Source of the DNA: Saprospiraceae bacterium
GTDB lineage: Bacteria; Bacteroidota; Bacteroidia; Chitinophagales; Saprospiraceae
Length of the DNA stretch: 64,000 bases
Direction: 5' to 3'
Assembly: GCA_016714445.1 (NCBI GenBank)
Contig: JADJNF010000009.1
Span: forward strand, 868,001 to 932,000
The notes beneath the pieces are model-generated. The model made no database searches. It had not been told where the DNA came from and saw only the letters and a list, made by a program, of their open reading frames with translations. Position numbers and translations under genes: made by a program. This document shows, piece after piece, positions 1-8,259 of this stretch. Numbering within the stretch: the stretch's first letter is position 1; each line of letters opens with the position of its first letter.

Positions 1-1
1 T

Positions 2-808
2 GCAACCAGTAGTGATTATTTCAAAACTATTAAAATTAAACTTATTGAAGGTCGTGATTTTAATCAATCTAACATTGATGTAGATACCGACAAGGTGATT
101 TTGAACCAAGCCGCTGTTGATTTAATGAAACTTACAGACCCCATTGGAAAAATAATTACAGAAAGAGGTGGTAAGCGACAAGAAATAATTGGAGTGGCAG
201 AAAATGCCATTATGGAAAATCCTTTCGAACCTGTAAGAGCCACCCGTTTTATGTATGATAAATACTGGGCAAGTGTACTCATGTTTCGTTTTAAAGAGAA
301 CACCTCAGCGAGTACTGCAATTGCAAGGGTAAGTCATATTTTCAACAAATTCAACCCTTCCTTCCCTTTTGAATACCGTTTTGCAAGCGAAGAGTTTGAC
401 AAGAAATTCAAGTTTGAAGAGATGGTAGGCAAACTGGCTACATTTTTCGCCATTCTCGCCATTTTCATTTCCTGTCTTGGCCTTTTCGGCCTTGCAAGCT
501 TTGTAGCAGAGCAACGCACCAAAGAAATCGGTGTACGTAAAGTTTTGGGAGCATCAGTAACAAGTTTATGGCAAATGTTATCAAAAGACTTTGTTGTTTT
601 GGTTTTACTCTCTTGCCTTATCGCAGCCCCAGTTGCTTATTTTTTTATGAATGAATGGTTGCAAAAATATACTTATAGAACCGAAATAAGCTGGTGGATA
701 TTTGTGGTGGCTGGTATAGGAGCTTTGACAATTACTGTATTGACGGTGAGCTATCAAGCCATTAAAGTTTCTCTGATGAATCCGGTGAAAAGTTTGAAAA
801 GTGATTAA
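2..808 (+). CDS. ABC transporter permease, MacB/FtsX type (5'-truncated by window edge)
   Basis: The frame is open from base 2, so the start lies outside the window. What remains is the end of the second periplasmic (MacB-PCD-like) domain followed by a C-terminal FtsX domain. Three membrane segments are visible; the first carries a Phe/Ala-Ile-Leu-rich stretch ending in GLFGLASF, followed by the cytoplasmic loop EQRTKEIGVRKVLGAS, which is the coupling-helix region typical of FtsX permeases. The protein ends with the NPVKSLK tail shared by all permeases in this cluster. It is probably the membrane part of an efflux or lipoprotein-handling ABC system in the inner membrane. No ATPase lies beside it in this window. 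Substrate unknown. Confidence 0.9.
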   Translation, partial: ATSSDYFKTIKIKLIEGRDFNQSNIDVDTDKVILNQAAVDLMKLTDPIGKIITERGGKRQEIIGVAENAIMENPFEPVRATRFMYDKYWASVLMFRFKENTSASTAIARVSHIFNKFNPSFPFEYRFASEEFDKKFKFEEMVGKLATFFAILAIFISCLGLFGLASFVAEQRTKEIGVRKVLGASVTSLWQMLSKDFVVLVLLSCLIAAPVAYFFMNEWLQKYTYRTEISWWIFVVAGIGALTITVLTVSYQAIKVSLMNPVKSLKSD

Positions 809-902
809 TAGATGGAATAAATATTGGAGGTTAGATAGAGAGAGAGAATATCATCTTCCTTGTTCTAAAATTCCATTTACCTTGCTCCAAAATATAAAAT
901 AA

Positions 903-3275
903 ATGATAAGCAATTACATAAAAATCGCATGGAGGAATATCCTCAAAAATAAATTGTACAGCTTCATCAACATTGGTGGGTTGGCGGTGGGGATGGCGGT
1001 GGCTATGCTTATTGGGCTATGGGTTTGGGATGAGATGAGTTTTGATAACTACCACAACGCACATGATAGGATTGCTCTTTTGCAGAAAAACCGCAATTTT
1101 AATGGAAATGTTGTTACAGAACAATCCATGTGCCTGCCTCTTGCAGCGAAACTTCGAGAAACCTACGGCAACTATTTTGAAGAAGTGGTAGCATCGAGCT
1201 ATGGTGGTGAAAAAAGTTTGACTTTCCGAGAGAAAAACATCACCAAACGAGGCTTGTTTATGGAAAAAGGCGGCGAAAAAATTCTTGATTTAGAAATTCT
1301 TGAGGGTTCACCCAAATTTCCATTGCAACCTTTTGAAATCTTGATTTCTGATAAAACCAAAGAAGCTCTATTTGGCCATGAAAATGCTATCAATCAAACC
1401 ATTAACATTGACAAAAACACCCCGTTTAAAATCGTTGGGATTTTCAAATCTTTACCCAAAAATTCAACCTATCGGAGCACAGCTTTCTACGCATCTTTCG
1501 ACTCGTTCGCACAAATGGAACCCTGGGTACGAGGTGCAAAAAGCCGATGGGACGAAAACTCGTTTCCTGTGTATGTGAAATTGGCAAAAAATGTAAGTGT
1601 TGCAAAAGTAAATGCTTTGATAAAAGACGAAATATATAAAGTAACCAAAGACCCATCGAAGCCCACTTTGTATCTCTATTCAATGAACGAATGGCACTTA
1701 TATCCCGAATTCAAAAATGGCTTGCCCGTTTCTACAGGTAAGGACAATATTATAATTTTTGCCCTTATTGGTATCCTCACCGTGTTTTTGGCAGCTATCA
1801 ATTTCATGAATTTGAGTACGGCTCGTTCCGAAAAACGAGCAAAGGAAATCGGCATTCGCAAAGCCATCGGCTCGAAAAGATGGCAAATTATAGGTCAATT
1901 TTATGTCGAAACATTTCTAATCGTTATTTTTGCTACCATTTTGGCACTGCTTTTAGCCCAAATTTCAATACCATTTTTTAATGAAATTGCTGCAAAAGAA
2001 ATTGATTTTTTATGGAAAAATCCTACTTTTTGGCTAATAATGGCCCTCTTTTCTGCATTTTTAATCTTCATTTCAGGAAGTTACCCAGCTTTGTATCTAT
2101 CATCTTTTCAAGTTGTTAACGTTTTGAAAGGTACGATTCAAGGTAATGCATTTGAATTTTTCTTCAGAAAAACCTTAGTCGTTTTTCAGTTTTGTATTTC
2201 CATAGTTTTGATTATAGCCACTACGGTCATTTACCAGCAAATACAATTTTCTAAAAACAGGCCACTGGGCTTTGACACCAATGGATTGGTACAAATCCGG
2301 AAAAATAATGCCGAGCTGCGTGGGCATTTTTTTCCGATGCGGCAAGATTTGCTCAATTCAGGTGCGGTGGTAGAAATGGCCGAAATGAACAGCCCAATTT
2401 CTGAATCCTGGCATTATTCAAGCGATTATACTTGGGCAGGAAAGGTTTCAACCGCCGAAGATCTGGTTTCCCTGAGCGTAACGCCCGAATTTGGCAAAAC
2501 AATAGCCTGGCAAGTGGTTGATGGTAGAGATTTTTCGAGAAAATTTGGAAGTGATACTTTATCAATTATTCTGAATGAATCCGCTGTAAAACTCACAGGT
2601 ATGCAAAATCCTATCAATAAGGTAATTAGAAAAGAAGGCAAGTCGCTTACCATTGTAGGTGTGGTGAAGGACATTTTGATGGACTCGCCATTCGACCCTG
2701 TTCGGCCAACTGTTTTTGAAATGATACCAGCCAATGCCCCTTTTATAACGATCAAACTTGAACCCGAATTGAGTGCATCAGCATCAATTTCAAAAATGGA
2801 AGCTGTACTTAAAAAGTACGACCCAGCGGGAAACTTCAATTATCTTTTTGCCGATAGAGATTTTAATGACAAGTTTTTTAGAGAACAACGCATGGCGAGT
2901 TTGATAAATATTTTCGCCATTCTCGCCATTTTCATTTCCTGTCTTGGCCTTTTCGGCCTTGCAAGCTTTGTAGCAGAGCAACGCACCAAAGAAATAGGAA
3001 TCAGAAAAGTATTGGGGGCAACGGTCGCCAATCTTTGGCAATTATTAAGTAAAGATTTTATTGTTTTGGTAATAATTTCTTGCTTGATAGCGGCTCCAGT
3101 TGCTTGGTATTTTATGAATAATTGGCTGCAACAATATACTTATAGAACAGAAATAAGCTGGTGGATATATGTGGCGGCTGGTATAGGAGCACTCACTATC
3201 ACATTATTGACAGTGAGTTTTCAAGCCATCAAAGCAGCATTGATGAATCCTGTAAAGAGTTTGAGATCAGAATAA
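903..3275 (+). CDS. ABC transporter permease, MacB/FtsX type
   Basis: A 790-residue full-length permease of the Bacteroidota double-FtsX layout: N-terminal membrane helix (about residues 18-42), periplasmic MacB-PCD domain (about 45-240), FtsX membrane block (about 280-410, with AKEIGIRKAIGS in the cytoplasmic loop), a second periplasmic domain and a C-terminal FtsX block (about 665-785, EQRTKEIGIRKVLGA). It starts with MISNYIKIAWRNILKN, the usual opening for the family. It follows the previous permease by 94 bp on the same strand and precedes the next by 30 bp, so co-transcription is likely. Bases 2911-2995 are identical to bases 444-528 of the upstream paralogue. Substrate cannot be told from sequence. 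Confidence 0.93.
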   Translation: MISNYIKIAWRNILKNKLYSFINIGGLAVGMAVAMLIGLWVWDEMSFDNYHNAHDRIALLQKNRNFNGNVVTEQSMCLPLAAKLRETYGNYFEEVVASSYGGEKSLTFREKNITKRGLFMEKGGEKILDLEILEGSPKFPLQPFEILISDKTKEALFGHENAINQTINIDKNTPFKIVGIFKSLPKNSTYRSTAFYASFDSFAQMEPWVRGAKSRWDENSFPVYVKLAKNVSVAKVNALIKDEIYKVTKDPSKPTLYLYSMNEWHLYPEFKNGLPVSTGKDNIIIFALIGILTVFLAAINFMNLSTARSEKRAKEIGIRKAIGSKRWQIIGQFYVETFLIVIFATILALLLAQISIPFFNEIAAKEIDFLWKNPTFWLIMALFSAFLIFISGSYPALYLSSFQVVNVLKGTIQGNAFEFFFRKTLVVFQFCISIVLIIATTVIYQQIQFSKNRPLGFDTNGLVQIRKNNAELRGHFFPMRQDLLNSGAVVEMAEMNSPISESWHYSSDYTWAGKVSTAEDLVSLSVTPEFGKTIAWQVVDGRDFSRKFGSDTLSIILNESAVKLTGMQNPINKVIRKEGKSLTIVGVVKDILMDSPFDPVRPTVFEMIPANAPFITIKLEPELSASASISKMEAVLKKYDPAGNFNYLFADRDFNDKFFREQRMASLINIFAILAIFISCLGLFGLASFVAEQRTKEIGIRKVLGATVANLWQLLSKDFIVLVIISCLIAAPVAWYFMNNWLQQYTYRTEISWWIYVAAGIGALTITLLTVSFQAIKAALMNPVKSLRSE

Positions 3276-3305
3276 GACCTAATATTTAACACCTAATATA
3301 CAATA

Positions 3306-5669
3306 ATGCTCCGAAATTATTTTAAAATAGCAATCAGAAATTTATGGAAAAATAAGCTTTTTTCATTTATCAATATAGTTGGCCTTGCATTGGCTATTCC
3401 CTTTGCACTACTTTCATTTTTGAACTTACAAAGTAGCTTTGAGTTTGATAACTTTCATCCTGAGGAAGAAAGAATATTTAGAGTTATAACCGATGAAAAA
3501 TCCAATGATGGAATAGAGAATCATTTTGCCAGTTCTCCTTTTTCCCTGGCTGAAACACTGAATAAAGACTATCCAGTGGTTGAAAAGGCTACCAAAACAG
3601 TGCGAACCTTTGGTTGGGAAATGAGCAATAGACTCAAATCTCTAAAGGTAAATTCTCTATTTGTAGAACCTGAATTTTTTGATATTTTTGGATTCAAATT
3701 AGAAAGAGGATCGTTGCCAACCGAGATAAACAGTCTGGTGTTGAGTCACGAGATGGCCGAATTGTTCTTTAATGAAATAGACCCGGTTGGAAAAACTTTA
3801 ACACACCCAACTTTTGGGGTTTTTAAAATTACAGGTGTATTGATGCCTTTCAAAAAACAAACTCAATTCAGGAGTGATGTAATGGTATCAATGGCTTCAT
3901 ATGTTAATTTTAATAGAAACAATTCAAATATTACTTTGTGGGGAAATTATGGAGTACATACTTTTGTAAAAATAATATTGAAGTCAGATGTAAGTGCTCT
4001 GAAATCTGCAATAGATGAGATCGCAAAAAAAACAAATCCTTATTTAGTAGCTGAAAAAAAATCCCATCAATTTCGCGTTCAAGCTATTTCTGATATTTCA
4101 CCAAGTACTGAGAAGCTTCGAAACAATCCTTATGTAGAAGACTTCTTAGATATTGCATTTAATTTTTCAGTTCCTTTATTGATATTGCTTTTAGCTGGTT
4201 TTAACTACACCAATCTCACGCTTGCACGATCTCTCAGTCGGGCCCGTGAGGTAGGAGTACGGAAGGTTATGGGTGCAATGAGGTATCAACTGATTTTGCA
4301 GTTTGTTTGCGAAGCCATAGTTATAGCTATATTTTCTTTACTGCTTGGTTTTGTCTTTTTGCAAATAATGAAGCAAACGATTCATGTCAATTGGGTCACT
4401 TGGGAAGTTGAAAACCAAATAGTTATATGGTTGATTTTTCTTCTATTCACTCTAATATTAGGCTTCCTTGCAGGAATGCTGCCCGCATGGATTTTATCTG
4501 GATTTCAGTCGGTAGATGTGCTCAAAGGCAACCTTACTCCCGCCAGCTTTGGAAAGATAAGTTTTCGTAAAAGCCTGATGGTTATACAATTTATAGTATC
4601 AATGGTATTCATCTTTTGGATAGGTCACATGTATAATCAGTTTAGTTATATGGCAACTGAAAATGAAAATTATAATCGAAAAGGTATTTTTAATATAAGC
4701 ATGGTGGACAAAAATTATAGTTTGCTTAAAGATGAGTTATATAAGAATAAGCGTATTGAGAAAATTGGCTTAACATCCAATCCATTCGGAGGCATCACAG
4801 CTGAAACCCATATCAAAGGACAGAAAAAAGATGAAAATCTGGCTACTTACTATTATGCTGCTGATCATAATTATATTGAAAATATGAAATTAAAATTTGT
4901 AGCCGGGCAAAATATTCCAGAGTCATTGTCAGACTCTGCCGGAAATTTTATTTTGGTAAATGAAAAGGCAGTGGAAAAACTCCGTTTAGGTACAGCACAA
5001 GAAGCAATAGGAAAATCAGTTTTTATTAATAATGATTCGGAAGTAATCATTTCGGGTGTTCTTCAAAACTTTTGCCATTACAACTATCAATTTCAAATCG
5101 AACCGGTAGTATTTCAATATAATCCTTCTCAATTTCAGATTATGTCAGTAAAGGTTGCAGATAATATAAATCAGGGTACATTTTTGACCGAAATGCAAAC
5201 TGCCTGGAAAAGAATGTATCCAACTGACTTTTTGGTAAGCTCTTGGTTTGCCAATGATATGTATGAGCGCTATTACCCTGCTGAAGATATGAAAATAATG
5301 GGACTTGCTGCTCTTATTATTCTGGCTATAGCTGTGATGGGCTTACTTGGTATGGTTATTTATAGTACTGAAAAGCGAGTAAAAGAAATTGGTGTCAGAA
5401 AAGTCATGGGAGCATCTGTGTCAGAAATAGTGAGAGTGTTGTCCTGGAATTTTATGAAGCTTATATTGATCGCAGGTGCTATTTCCTTACCATTAGGCTT
5501 TGTTTCAGGGTTTGTTCTGCAAAAAATATTCATTTTTCATAGTAATATAAACATAAATTTAATGCTTGGCTTTTTTATTTCTATTTTAGTAATCGGTCTA
5601 AGTACAATTGGTTTTTTTTCTATCAAAGCAGCATTGATGAATCCTGTAAAGAGTTTGAGATCAGAATAA
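3306..5669 (+). CDS. ABC transporter permease, MacB/FtsX type
   Basis: A 787-residue permease with the same double periplasmic/FtsX layout as its neighbours but the most divergent sequence of the cluster. The first FtsX block carries SRAREVGVRKVMGA and the second EKRVKEIGVRKVMGAS. The ATG lies 30 bp after the previous stop. The last 48 bases, including the stop codon, are identical to the end of the upstream permease (3228-3275 versus 5622-5669), although the proteins differ greatly elsewhere; this indicates local gene conversion. An inner-membrane ABC permease is certain; its cargo is unknown. Confidence 0.92.
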   Translation: MLRNYFKIAIRNLWKNKLFSFINIVGLALAIPFALLSFLNLQSSFEFDNFHPEEERIFRVITDEKSNDGIENHFASSPFSLAETLNKDYPVVEKATKTVRTFGWEMSNRLKSLKVNSLFVEPEFFDIFGFKLERGSLPTEINSLVLSHEMAELFFNEIDPVGKTLTHPTFGVFKITGVLMPFKKQTQFRSDVMVSMASYVNFNRNNSNITLWGNYGVHTFVKIILKSDVSALKSAIDEIAKKTNPYLVAEKKSHQFRVQAISDISPSTEKLRNNPYVEDFLDIAFNFSVPLLILLLAGFNYTNLTLARSLSRAREVGVRKVMGAMRYQLILQFVCEAIVIAIFSLLLGFVFLQIMKQTIHVNWVTWEVENQIVIWLIFLLFTLILGFLAGMLPAWILSGFQSVDVLKGNLTPASFGKISFRKSLMVIQFIVSMVFIFWIGHMYNQFSYMATENENYNRKGIFNISMVDKNYSLLKDELYKNKRIEKIGLTSNPFGGITAETHIKGQKKDENLATYYYAADHNYIENMKLKFVAGQNIPESLSDSAGNFILVNEKAVEKLRLGTAQEAIGKSVFINNDSEVIISGVLQNFCHYNYQFQIEPVVFQYNPSQFQIMSVKVADNINQGTFLTEMQTAWKRMYPTDFLVSSWFANDMYERYYPAEDMKIMGLAALIILAIAVMGLLGMVIYSTEKRVKEIGVRKVMGASVSEIVRVLSWNFMKLILIAGAISLPLGFVSGFVLQKIFIFHSNININLMLGFFISILVIGLSTIGFFSIKAALMNPVKSLRSE

Positions 5670-5685
5670 TCTGAATGACAAACAA

Positions 5686-5705
5686 TCGGATGACGAATGA
5701 TCCGA
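5686..5705. repeat. Short inverted repeat TCGGAT-N8-ATCCGA between permease genes
   Basis: Perfect 6-bp arms (5686-5691 and 5700-5705) with an 8-bp spacer lie 17 bp after the stop of one permease and about 95 bp before the start of the next. The geometry suits either a dimeric regulator site or a small hairpin. There is no T-run after it, so a terminator is unlikely. Function is not established. Confidence 0.35.
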
Positions 5706-5799
5706 ACAATAAGCATTTTTTTGCACTCGAACAACGAAATCTTTGACATAAAAATAAATGAGTTAACACTTTAGTTATAACACTTAAAATCAAAAAATC

Positions 5800-8178
5800 A
5801 TGCTCACCAACAATATCAAAATCGCCTGGAGAAACCTGGTAAAAAATCCTTTGTATGCTTTTATCAATGTATCCGGACTTGCTTTAGGCTTGGCCATATG
5901 TATGCTGATCACGCTTTATGTCAAAGATGAACTGAGTTTTGATCAATACTTCAGCAAAAAGAAAGAGATCTATCGTCTGGTCGTCGAAGAAAAAACACCG
6001 GAAGGTGAGATCAGAAAGTTTGGACAGACAGGAAAGGTACATGGACCTGCTTTTAAACAACAAGTGTCCGCATTTACAAACATGGTAAGGTTTCAGGAAC
6101 AACATTATCCTGTAAATACCAACAATGAGATTGCTGTTCAATCCGGTTTTCTGGTGGATAGTACGTATTTCAACATGTTTGATGCTACATTTATAGATGG
6201 CAACAAGCACAAAGTCCTGCATGATCCTCAGTCAATAGTCATCACAAAAAACCTGGCAGAAAAATATTTTAACACCACATCGGCAGCCGGTAAGTCATTA
6301 AATATAAATTTTGAAGGAGAATTTCAAAATTTCACTGTCACCGGCGTTATTGAAAATCCACCGGTAAATTCCAGTATGCAGGCTGAAATGTTAATTCCTA
6401 TACACAAGTCAAAAAACAAAGATAATCACTGGATTAATTTCTATCTCAATACTTTTTTCCAAATTCCTGAAGGTACAAATATATCCAATGTGGAAAAACA
6501 ATTGGCTACTATTTTTGCAACGGATGCGAAAGAACAAATTGCCCAAGCTGCCAAAGAATGGAATTTCAAAAATCAGCTTACATTTAAGCTTCAGCCTTTC
6601 CTGGGTATACATTTGAGCAAGGATTTACAAGCAGTCAATGGAATGAAAAAATCCGGAAATGTGTTGTTTTCATATTTTCTATCGGGTATTGCACTGTTTA
6701 TATTATTGATCGCTTGCATCAATTTTATCAATCTTTCTATTGCAAGATCAGTGCAAAGATCAAAAGAAGTAGGTGTGAGAAAAGCAGTGGGTAGTACGCG
6801 AAAACAATTGGTCATGCAATTCCTGAGCGAATCATTTTTGTTAAATGGCTTTGCATTTATACTCGGTATTATTCTGGCATATTCGGTATTGCCTGTGTTC
6901 AATGATTTATCAGAAAAACAACTGGCATTCTCCTATCTTTTTGATGGAAAGTTGATAGGTATTTTTATTGGAATATTTATTTTGACAGGATTATTGGCTG
7001 GTTTTTATCCTGCATTGGTACTTTCAGGATTCCGGCCAGTAGAGACCTTGTATGGCAGATTAAGTTTAGGAGGAAAAGGTTTATTGCAAAAATCATTGAT
7101 TGTTTTTCAGTTTTCTTTGGCTTCTTTTTTTATCATTTTTGCCATTGTCCAATATCGTCAGGCCAATTTTTTTGTAAGCAAAGACCTTGGATACATTGAT
7201 AAAAATTTAATAGAAATAAACGCAGAAGGAATGACCCCATCTAATATTGTCGTCATGGAAAATGAACTGGAAAAAGAGCCTGGTATTCTAAGTGTAGCTC
7301 CAATAAACCCATGCTGTTGGATGACAGGAGTAACAACGCCAGATGGGAAAGAAATAGCTCCATATATGAAAATCACCAATCATAATTTTGTAAACACAAT
7401 GGGATTGTCTATCAAAGAAGGACGTTTTTTCTCGCCTGATTTTCCAGGTGATTCCACCCAGTCAGCAATAGTAAACGAAGCGTTTGTAAAAGCCGCAAAT
7501 ATGAAAGACCCTGTTGGTCAAACCATAAAAGTTATGAATCGTGACAATTACCAAATTGTGGGAGTTATGAAAGATTACCACCATACTTCACTGTATGAAA
7601 CTGTCCAGCCACAGGTATTTATCTCAAACCCGCAGAATGGATATGGAGCATTCGCCATTCGTGTCAATGATACAAACCTCCCAAAAACACTTGCCCATAT
7701 CAAAGAAGTTTTTAATGCTCAGTTCCCTACTCAACCATACAAATATGACTTCGTTGATGAAGTAAATGCAAAGCAATATGAGAGGGAATTTAAAATGAGA
7801 CAAATGATTTTATATTCTGCTATGTTGATCATATTTATATCTTGTATAGGCATGTTTGGTCTTGCAGCACTCACGGCACAGAAGAGAACTAAAGAAATAG
7901 GTATCAGAAAAATAATGGGTGCAAGTATCAGCAGCATTGTGAATATGATGTCAATGCAGTTTTTCAAATTGGTCACCATTGCTTTCATCATAGCTGCACC
8001 GATCGCTTTCTTCGCTATAAATAAAATACTTGAGAATTTACCCTACAGAGTATCTGTCGGTTTTGATATTTTTGCCTATACATTGCTGAGTGTGATTTTT
8101 TTATCATTTATCACTTCAGCATATCAGGCGTTGAAAACAGCGATGATGGACCCTGTGCAGGCGATTAAGACTGAATAA
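5800..8178 (+). CDS. ABC transporter permease, MacB/FtsX type
   Basis: A 792-residue double-FtsX permease opening with MLTNNIKIAWRNLVKN. A membrane helix at about residues 20-42 is followed by a MacB-PCD-like periplasmic domain, an FtsX block with RSKEVGVRKAVGSTRKQL, a second periplasmic domain, and a final FtsX block with KRTKEIGIRKIMGAS. The tail MMDPVQAIKTE departs from the NPVKSL tail of its neighbours. The 130-bp gap before it is larger than the gaps upstream and contains a 20-bp inverted repeat, so it may have its own promoter. It belongs with the next gene by similarity (both share FGQTGKVHGP/SGITGHIQGP-like segments in the first periplasmic domain). Confidence 0.93.
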   Translation: MLTNNIKIAWRNLVKNPLYAFINVSGLALGLAICMLITLYVKDELSFDQYFSKKKEIYRLVVEEKTPEGEIRKFGQTGKVHGPAFKQQVSAFTNMVRFQEQHYPVNTNNEIAVQSGFLVDSTYFNMFDATFIDGNKHKVLHDPQSIVITKNLAEKYFNTTSAAGKSLNINFEGEFQNFTVTGVIENPPVNSSMQAEMLIPIHKSKNKDNHWINFYLNTFFQIPEGTNISNVEKQLATIFATDAKEQIAQAAKEWNFKNQLTFKLQPFLGIHLSKDLQAVNGMKKSGNVLFSYFLSGIALFILLIACINFINLSIARSVQRSKEVGVRKAVGSTRKQLVMQFLSESFLLNGFAFILGIILAYSVLPVFNDLSEKQLAFSYLFDGKLIGIFIGIFILTGLLAGFYPALVLSGFRPVETLYGRLSLGGKGLLQKSLIVFQFSLASFFIIFAIVQYRQANFFVSKDLGYIDKNLIEINAEGMTPSNIVVMENELEKEPGILSVAPINPCCWMTGVTTPDGKEIAPYMKITNHNFVNTMGLSIKEGRFFSPDFPGDSTQSAIVNEAFVKAANMKDPVGQTIKVMNRDNYQIVGVMKDYHHTSLYETVQPQVFISNPQNGYGAFAIRVNDTNLPKTLAHIKEVFNAQFPTQPYKYDFVDEVNAKQYEREFKMRQMILYSAMLIIFISCIGMFGLAALTAQKRTKEIGIRKIMGASISSIVNMMSMQFFKLVTIAFIIAAPIAFFAINKILENLPYRVSVGFDIFAYTLLSVIFLSFITSAYQALKTAMMDPVQAIKTE

Positions 8179-8259
8179 ATGATCGGCAAATGATAAAATA
8201 AGGACTAAAATTTAGAAATTGGATATCTATTCTTCTATGTTCCATAAAAATTTAAATGC

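Noticed and set aside
5740..5795. Direct repeat TAACACTT before the fourth permease
   Set aside because: Only 8 bp in an AT-rich leader; too weak to call a regulatory site.
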